Part shown: positions 59,671 through 64,000 of the stretch, in pieces
Numbering within the stretch: position 1 is the stretch's first letter
Layout of the letters: each line of letters opens with the position of its first letter
Program-made: the position numbers and the translations under genes
Source: Polyangiaceae bacterium
GTDB taxonomy: Bacteria > Myxococcota_A > Polyangia > Polyangiales > Polyangiaceae
Assembly (NCBI GenBank): GCA_020849655.1
Contig: JADLFU010000066.1
Coordinates: 1-64,000 of the forward strand
DNA: 64,000 nucleotides
Direction of reading: 5' to 3'
Notes under the pieces: model-generated
The model's database searches: none
Told to the model about the DNA's origin: nothing
Seen by the model: the letters and a program-made list of their open reading frames with translations, nothing else

Positions 59671-60674
59671 GGGAGCGCTCCCTTCACGGACAGTGTGGCC
59701 GCGCCGGGGGCAGCGTGCACGCCCAGCGCCGTGCGCGCCTCGCCCGAGGGCCCGCGCCGGAGGATGAGGTACGTCCCCACCCCCACGCCGACCAGCCCCA
59801 CGGCCCAGAGCGCTGTGTTGACCTTCAACAGTGACTTGCCGCTGCTGGCGGCGTCGAGGCCCTGCTGATCGCAGACGCGACCGCCCTTGTCACAGTGATC
59901 GTCGACGGTGCCTTGCTTCGACGAGAGCATCAGCCCCGTGATCCCGGCGCCGACCAAGCCGAGCGCGCCGACCCCGGCGACGGCGTAGCCCGTCGTGCGA
60001 GAGGGGTGCGCAGACGGGGGCGAAGGTGGCGGCTCGGCCGCTGACGCCGCGGGCTCCACCTGCGCAGGCGCCGAGGAGGAGGCGGGGGCAGGGGCAGCTG
60101 CGATCGCCGCGCCGGGCGCGACCTCGATCGAGCGTGACTCCCCGACCACCAAGGAGACGCGCGCCTCGGCGTCCTTGTGGCTCGGCGCGCGCGCGACGAT
60201 CACGTGCTCGCCCGGGTCGACCGGCAGCGCCACGTCGAGCCCCGCCGCGCGCAGCTCCACGCCGTCACGCACGACCACGGTGCCAGGAGGGGCGGCCTTC
60301 TTCAGGCGGATGGTCAGCTTGGGGAGCTTCTTCTCGAGCGCGGCGAGCCGCTGACGCGCGATGGGCAGGCGATCGTCGGTGAGCTTGCCGGCGGACGTCA
60401 GCGTGTCGACGAGGCGCTGCCAGCGCTCGTGGGCGGAGGCCACGCGCCCTCGCCCCTCCTCGCACTCCGCGAGGTTGAAGAGCGTGCCGGGGGCCGGATC
60501 GAGGCGCAGGCTCTCGGCGAGCTTGGGGCAGGCGGCGTCGAAGTTCTTCTGCTTCAGGAGCGCGCGCGCCTCGCGGAAGAGCGCGTCGGCCGCCGCGGGA
60601 TCCCTCGTGTCGGCGAGCGCGGGGCCCCCGACCACGATCAAGGACAGCGGGAGCCACGTGAAGCGCCGAGTCAT
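59667..60674 (-). CDS. Exported TPR/PEGA membrane protein (module 2)
   Basis: A 335-residue paralogue in layout of the protein at 51113-52084. Signal peptide (MTRRFTWLPLSLIVVGGPAL), TPR-like helices (ALLKQKNFDAACPKLAESLR, LFNLAECEEGRGRVASAHER), a PEGA-like domain (GTVVVRDGVELRAAGLDVAL, PGEHVIVARAPSHKD), a Pro/Ala linker and two membrane segments (AVAGVGALGLVGAGITGLML, LWAVGLVGVGVGTYLIL) with two Cys in the loop between (DDHCDKGGRVCDQQG). ATG 60674 is four bases after the kinase stop; a GTG at 60695 overlaps the kinase gene and is an alternative. Second gene of module 2. Confidence 0.86.
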   Translation of the reverse strand: MTRRFTWLPLSLIVVGGPALADTRDPAAADALFREARALLKQKNFDAACPKLAESLRLDPAPGTLFNLAECEEGRGRVASAHERWQRLVDTLTSAGKLTDDRLPIARQRLAALEKKLPKLTIRLKKAAPPGTVVVRDGVELRAAGLDVALPVDPGEHVIVARAPSHKDAEARVSLVVGESRSIEVAPGAAIAAAPAPASSSAPAQVEPAASAAEPPPSPPSAHPSRTTGYAVAGVGALGLVGAGITGLMLSSKQGTVDDHCDKGGRVCDQQGLDAASSGKSLLKVNTALWAVGLVGVGVGTYLILRRGPSGEARTALGVHAAPGAATLSVKGALP

Positions 60675-60678
60675 CGGC

Positions 60679-62121
60679 TCAGTTTCTTGACTCACCCGGG
60701 TCGCGACGTCCAGCGGGCAGAGGCGCGGGCACCGGGGGTGTGGGCTTCGTGGGCTGCCTGGGCTCGGCGCGCCTGGGCTCGGCGCGCCTGGGCGGCGGCG
60801 CGCTCGACGGTGACGCGCTCGGCGCCTCGGTCGACGGAGGCGGCGTGACGATCGGGGGAGCCGCGCTCATCGTCGCGGCGGGCGGCCCTGCGGACGCGGG
60901 CGCGGCAGATCCGGCGGGCGCCGGCGCGTCGGACCGCAGCGCCAGCGTCAGCCCCAGGGCGGCGAGCAGCGCGAGCGCGACGAGCGCGGCGACCACGCCG
61001 CGCCGACCGAACGCCCGCGGGGCCACGAGCTCGGTGAGGTCGACCTCTGACGAGACTCCCCGTGACGACGCGAGCGTCTCCGTCGCCTCGGGGGTGTCCG
61101 GCGCGCGCGGCTGGCGCGTGGTCGCTGGCCCGGGCATCGGCGCCGAGACGACGGCGCTCGTGGCGCTCGCGAACGACGAGCGCGGCGGCGGCGGCGGCGG
61201 CACGAACCCGGCGGGGGACGGCTTCGGTGGCACGAACACCGCGCTCGACGCGGCCGCCGCGCGCAGCGCCTGGCGCATCTCCTCCGCGGACGCCCACCGG
61301 TCGGCGGGATCGAACGCGAGCGCGCGGTCGACGACCGCCACGATGGGCGCGGGCACGCCGGGCGCGACGGTCGCGAGCGAGCGCGCGCGCTGGGTCATCA
61401 CTTGCACGAGCAGCGCCGAGACCGTGGGCACGTCGTGCACGAGCTTGCCGCTGATCAAGTAGAAGAGCGTCGCGCCCGTCGACCAGAGATCGGTGCGCGC
61501 GCCGACGGCGCCCCGCTCTCCGCGCGCCTGCTCGGGCGGCATGAACGCAGGCGTGCCGAGGCTCGAGCCGCTCTGCGTCGACGAGACGCCCGCGCCGGTG
61601 ACCTCGTCGATGCGGGCGATGCCGAAGTCGAGCACCTTCGTCTCGCCGTCGACCGTGAGGAAGATGTTCTCGGGCTTGATGTCGCGGTGGACCATCCCTC
61701 GCCGGTGCCCCGCCTCGAGCACGGCGAGCACGGCGTCGGTCACCGCGAGCGCGTCGCCGAGCGCGAGGTGGCCGTCGAGGCGGTCGCAGCGCGCGTCGGC
61801 CGTCTCGCCCTCGAGCAGCTCCATCACCAGGAAGGGCACGCCGTCGATCGCGCCGTCATCGAGCACCGAGACCGCGCCCGGGTGCTCGACGAGGTTCGCC
61901 GCGTAGCCCTCCCGCACGAACCGCTGCACGACGTGCGGCACGACGGCGAGGTGCGGGTGCAGGAGCTTGATGGCGACGCGCTTGCCGTTGCGGTGCCGCG
62001 CCGCGTACACCGCTGCCATCCCCCCGACGCCGAGCACCGCCTCGAGCTGCCACTTGCCGTCGATGACCGTGTGGAGACGGTCTCGAGCCATCGGCAAGAG
62101 GGGGTTCTCGAGCTCCGTCAT
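60679..62121 (-). CDS. Ser/Thr protein kinase, membrane-anchored (module 2)
   Basis: A 480-residue PknB-type kinase from ATG 62121. Gly-rich loop VLGVGGMAAVYAA, Lys52 in AIKLL, HRDIKPEN with Asp147, DFGIARI with Asp165 and GTPAFMPPEQARG, so all catalytic residues are present. A juxtamembrane Pro-rich stretch (FVPPPPPPRSS) precedes one membrane helix (VVAALVALALLAALGLTLAL). The tail is Ala/Pro/Ser-rich with PRRAEPRRAEPRQP repeats and no sensor domain. First gene of module 2; the order of genes is reversed relative to module 1. Confidence 0.94.
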   Translation of the reverse strand: MTELENPLLPMARDRLHTVIDGKWQLEAVLGVGGMAAVYAARHRNGKRVAIKLLHPHLAVVPHVVQRFVREGYAANLVEHPGAVSVLDDGAIDGVPFLVMELLEGETADARCDRLDGHLALGDALAVTDAVLAVLEAGHRRGMVHRDIKPENIFLTVDGETKVLDFGIARIDEVTGAGVSSTQSGSSLGTPAFMPPEQARGERGAVGARTDLWSTGATLFYLISGKLVHDVPTVSALLVQVMTQRARSLATVAPGVPAPIVAVVDRALAFDPADRWASAEEMRQALRAAAASSAVFVPPKPSPAGFVPPPPPPRSSFASATSAVVSAPMPGPATTRQPRAPDTPEATETLASSRGVSSEVDLTELVAPRAFGRRGVVAALVALALLAALGLTLALRSDAPAPAGSAAPASAGPPAATMSAAPPIVTPPPSTEAPSASPSSAPPPRRAEPRRAEPRQPTKPTPPVPAPLPAGRRDPGESRN

Positions 62122-62227
62122 GCGAGCCTGGGCGGCGAGGACAAGCGCCCCAGGATACGGGAGAGCGCGGCCGGATCCTAGCCGCGCGCGCGCCGGGCGG
62201 GCCGACGTGAGGTACGTCGGGCTCGGT

Positions 62228-64000
62228 TCAGCGGGGCAGCAGCGTCGCCTTGCGGACGAGATCGCCCTCCGCGACGGCGCTCCAGTCGCCCGAGGCGCGG
62301 CCGATGAGCGCGTAGCGGCCGTCGAGGTGGGGCACGCGAGAGAGGGCGACGAAGATCTGGCTCGATCCCGTGTCGCGCCCCGCGAGCGCCACGCCGACGG
62401 AGAGCGGCTCGAAGGGCGCAGGGGAGGTCTCGCAGCGCAGCGGCTCCTCGCCCGCGCCGCCGGTGCCGTCCCCGGCGCGATCGCCGAGCTGCACGACGAA
62501 CCCGGGCACGACCCGGTGCACCGCGACGCCGTCGTAGAACCCCGCCGCGACGAGCCGCGTGACGCGCGCGACCGCGGCCGGCGCGGCCCCAGGATCGAGC
62601 TCGAGCACCAGCGCGCCGGCGTCCGTGTCGAGCGCGATGCGGGCGCCCATCCGCGCCCCGTCGAGGTCTGCTGCGGCGCGCTCGTGGGGTACGGCCGGAC
62701 ACGACGCGGCCTTGTCACCGAGCGCGACGAGGGCCCGCTCCGCGTGCGCGCGCAGCGTCGGCCACGGGCTCTTGCAGAGCTCCACGAGCCGCGGCCTCGC
62801 GACCTCGAGCCGCACGGCGCCGGCCGCAGAGGCGAGCGCCGCGATCGTCTCGCCGTCATCCGGCGCCCACGCGCGATCGAGCGCCCGCTGGAGCGCGGCC
62901 TGCGGGTCGGCCGCCGGCGCGCCGCGCCGCGCCGGGCGGATGGACGCCGTCACGAGCTCGGGGCGGAGCGCGAGCGTCTCCGCCGCCGCCGCGACCGTGC
63001 CCGCGTGCGGCTGGTCGAGGCCCCACGCGACGAGCTCCCGCGCGGCCTCCACCTCTCGGTGCGTGCCCACGAGCCCGAGCGCCGCCGCGCGGACCCGCGC
63101 CGACGACGAGCGCACGAGCGCGTCCAGGATCGCCGCGCGCTCCCTCCCCTTGATGGGCTTCCTCCCGAGCACGGCGAGGCGGGCGAGCTCGCGCGGCTCC
63201 GACGACGCGCCCGCCGCGCACGCGACCACCCGCGGATCGCCGGGATCGTTCGCGAGGCGCGCGGCGGCCTCGCACCTCAGCCGCTCGACACGACGCCGCA
63301 GGGACGGCGGCGCGGCCTCGTCGACGGGCAGCTTCGCGATCGCGTCGAGCTGGCGCGCGGCGCTCGAGACGGGCGGGTGCGCGATCGACTCCACCGCGGT
63401 GAGCAGCGGCCCAAAGCTCGCGCCGACCAGTGACGAGCGAGAGACGGGATCGGCGCCCGGAAGCAGCGACGAGAGAGAGCGCGCGAGCTCCTCCTGACCC
63501 GGCGCGCCGAGACGCGCGAGCGACCGCGCGGCCTCGGCCCGCTCCGCGGCGGAGAAATCGGACGAGCCGAGCACCGCGCCGAGGCGCGCCGACCCGTCCG
63601 GGCCCGTGCGGCCGAGGGCGCGGACCGCGAACACGCGCGACGGCGTGGAGGGGCGCGCGAGCTGCGCCTCCGCGAGGTCCCTCACGCGCGCCGCGACGCC
63701 GCCGTCCTGATCGGTGCGCGAGAACGGAAAGAGCGCCTCGGCGTGCTCCGCGGCCGCCTTCGTCAGCGCCACGATCGACTCCTCGGAGAGCCTCCGTGAC
63801 TCGGCGACGTCACCGAGCGCGAGGCACGCCGCCTTCGCGCGCGCGGGCTCGCCCGACGTCCACGCGGCGAGCGTCGCCTCCGCGTCGTGCGTGGCGCAGC
63901 GACCGAGCGCCCGCGCGATCGCCGAGACGGCCTCGTCGGCGGACGCGTCCGGGGCCGCGGCCCGCGCGACGAGCGCGCGCGTCACGCCGTCGCGGTCGAG
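62228..64000 (-). CDS. HEAT-like protein fused to a C-terminal cyclophilin (5' end outside window)
   Basis: The frame is open to the right edge, so the start is not visible; at least 590 residues are present. The first 400 residues are Ala/Arg/Leu-rich HEAT-like helical repeats (AVRALGRTGPDGSARLGAVL, VRSSSARVRAAALGLVG). The last 150 form a cyclophilin-type peptidyl-prolyl isomerase: IALDTDAGALVLELDPGAAP, then FYDGVAVHRVVPGFVVQLGD with the catalytic Arg, then GSSQIFVALSRVPHLDGRYA. The usual FxMA is replaced, and the late Trp is not obvious. It probably acts in the periplasm if a signal lies outside the window. The kinase gene of module 2 begins 106 bases later, a gap with no clear site. Confidence 0.85.
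   Translation of the reverse strand, partial: LDRDGVTRALVARAAAPDASADEAVSAIARALGRCATHDAEATLAAWTSGEPARAKAACLALGDVAESRRLSEESIVALTKAAAEHAEALFPFSRTDQDGGVAARVRDLAEAQLARPSTPSRVFAVRALGRTGPDGSARLGAVLGSSDFSAAERAEAARSLARLGAPGQEELARSLSSLLPGADPVSRSSLVGASFGPLLTAVESIAHPPVSSAARQLDAIAKLPVDEAAPPSLRRRVERLRCEAAARLANDPGDPRVVACAAGASSEPRELARLAVLGRKPIKGRERAAILDALVRSSSARVRAAALGLVGTHREVEAARELVAWGLDQPHAGTVAAAAETLALRPELVTASIRPARRGAPAADPQAALQRALDRAWAPDDGETIAALASAAGAVRLEVARPRLVELCKSPWPTLRAHAERALVALGDKAASCPAVPHERAAADLDGARMGARIALDTDAGALVLELDPGAAPAAVARVTRLVAAGFYDGVAVHRVVPGFVVQLGDRAGDGTGGAGEEPLRCETSPAPFEPLSVGVALAGRDTGSSQIFVALSRVPHLDGRYALIGRASGDWSAVAEGDLVRKATLLPR

Overview
The window is very GC-rich DNA from a Gram-negative bacterium that is most probably a myxobacterium (Myxococcota, Polyangia-like; no marker gene fixes the genus). 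The evidence is two eukaryote-like Ser/Thr kinases, a family of Gly/Ala-linker lipoproteins with Cys-rich repeats, a giant TPR protein, several HEAT-repeat proteins, a sigma-54-like promoter, a tripartite RND pump and a graspetide-type ATP-grasp locus. The dominant third-position G/C keeps many antisense frames open, so the real frames were chosen by protein character (domains, lipoboxes, start/stop coupling). No tRNA, rRNA, CRISPR array or insertion sequence was seen, and no gene-free stretch exceeds 300 bases.

Layout. 1-9858 (-): the 5' part of a giant TPR gene that runs off the left edge. 10055-12290: a small lipoprotein and a convergently overlapping membrane coiled-coil protein. 12336-19173 (-): a partial complex I operon, nuoA-B-C-D-G-H-I, with no nuoE/F and no nuoJ-N, and a NuoH about twice the usual size. 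19395-25722 (+): acyl-CoA dehydrogenase, Lon protease, a HEAT protein and a lipocalin-like protein. 25999-30818 (+): a Cys-rich lipoprotein behind a sigma-54-like promoter, a small exported peptide, an orphan branched-chain 2-oxoacid dehydrogenase E1-alpha and a large lipoprotein. 30825-38036: a shikimate-kinase-like protein divergent from a TetR-regulated RND efflux operon (regulator, adaptor, pump, outer-membrane channel). 38038-46307: GMC oxidoreductase, a double-psi beta-barrel lipoprotein, a 58-residue Cys4 protein, enoyl-CoA hydratase, a DMT exporter, a UbiB-like kinase and a membrane metallopeptidase/TPR protein.

46310-47482 (-) is the most unusual locus: a 75-residue peptide with two copies of a QTFxGRGQPxDS motif, followed by an ATP-grasp enzyme with the ExxxNGxW signature. 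This looks like a minimal graspetide (omega-ester RiPP) system. A 71-bp direct repeat of the 3' end of the neighbouring metallopeptidase gene lies on both sides of it (46245-46315 and 47610-47680), so the cassette looks like a recent insertion.

47692-64000 is mostly a surface/signalling region. It holds two copies of a three-gene module (Ser/Thr kinase, exported TPR/PEGA protein with two membrane segments, Gly-rich lipoprotein) at 47692-52084 and 58672-62121. It also holds a coupled operon of a HEAT protein, a beta-propeller/HEAT lipoprotein and a Cys-rich lipoprotein, a cytochrome c/PHM-like copper monooxygenase lipoprotein, an alpha/beta-hydrolase-like gene with an apparent 2-base CG slippage, and a HEAT-cyclophilin fusion that runs off the right edge. 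Genes within operons are often coupled by ATGA, GTGA or TGATG overlaps, which supports many start choices.
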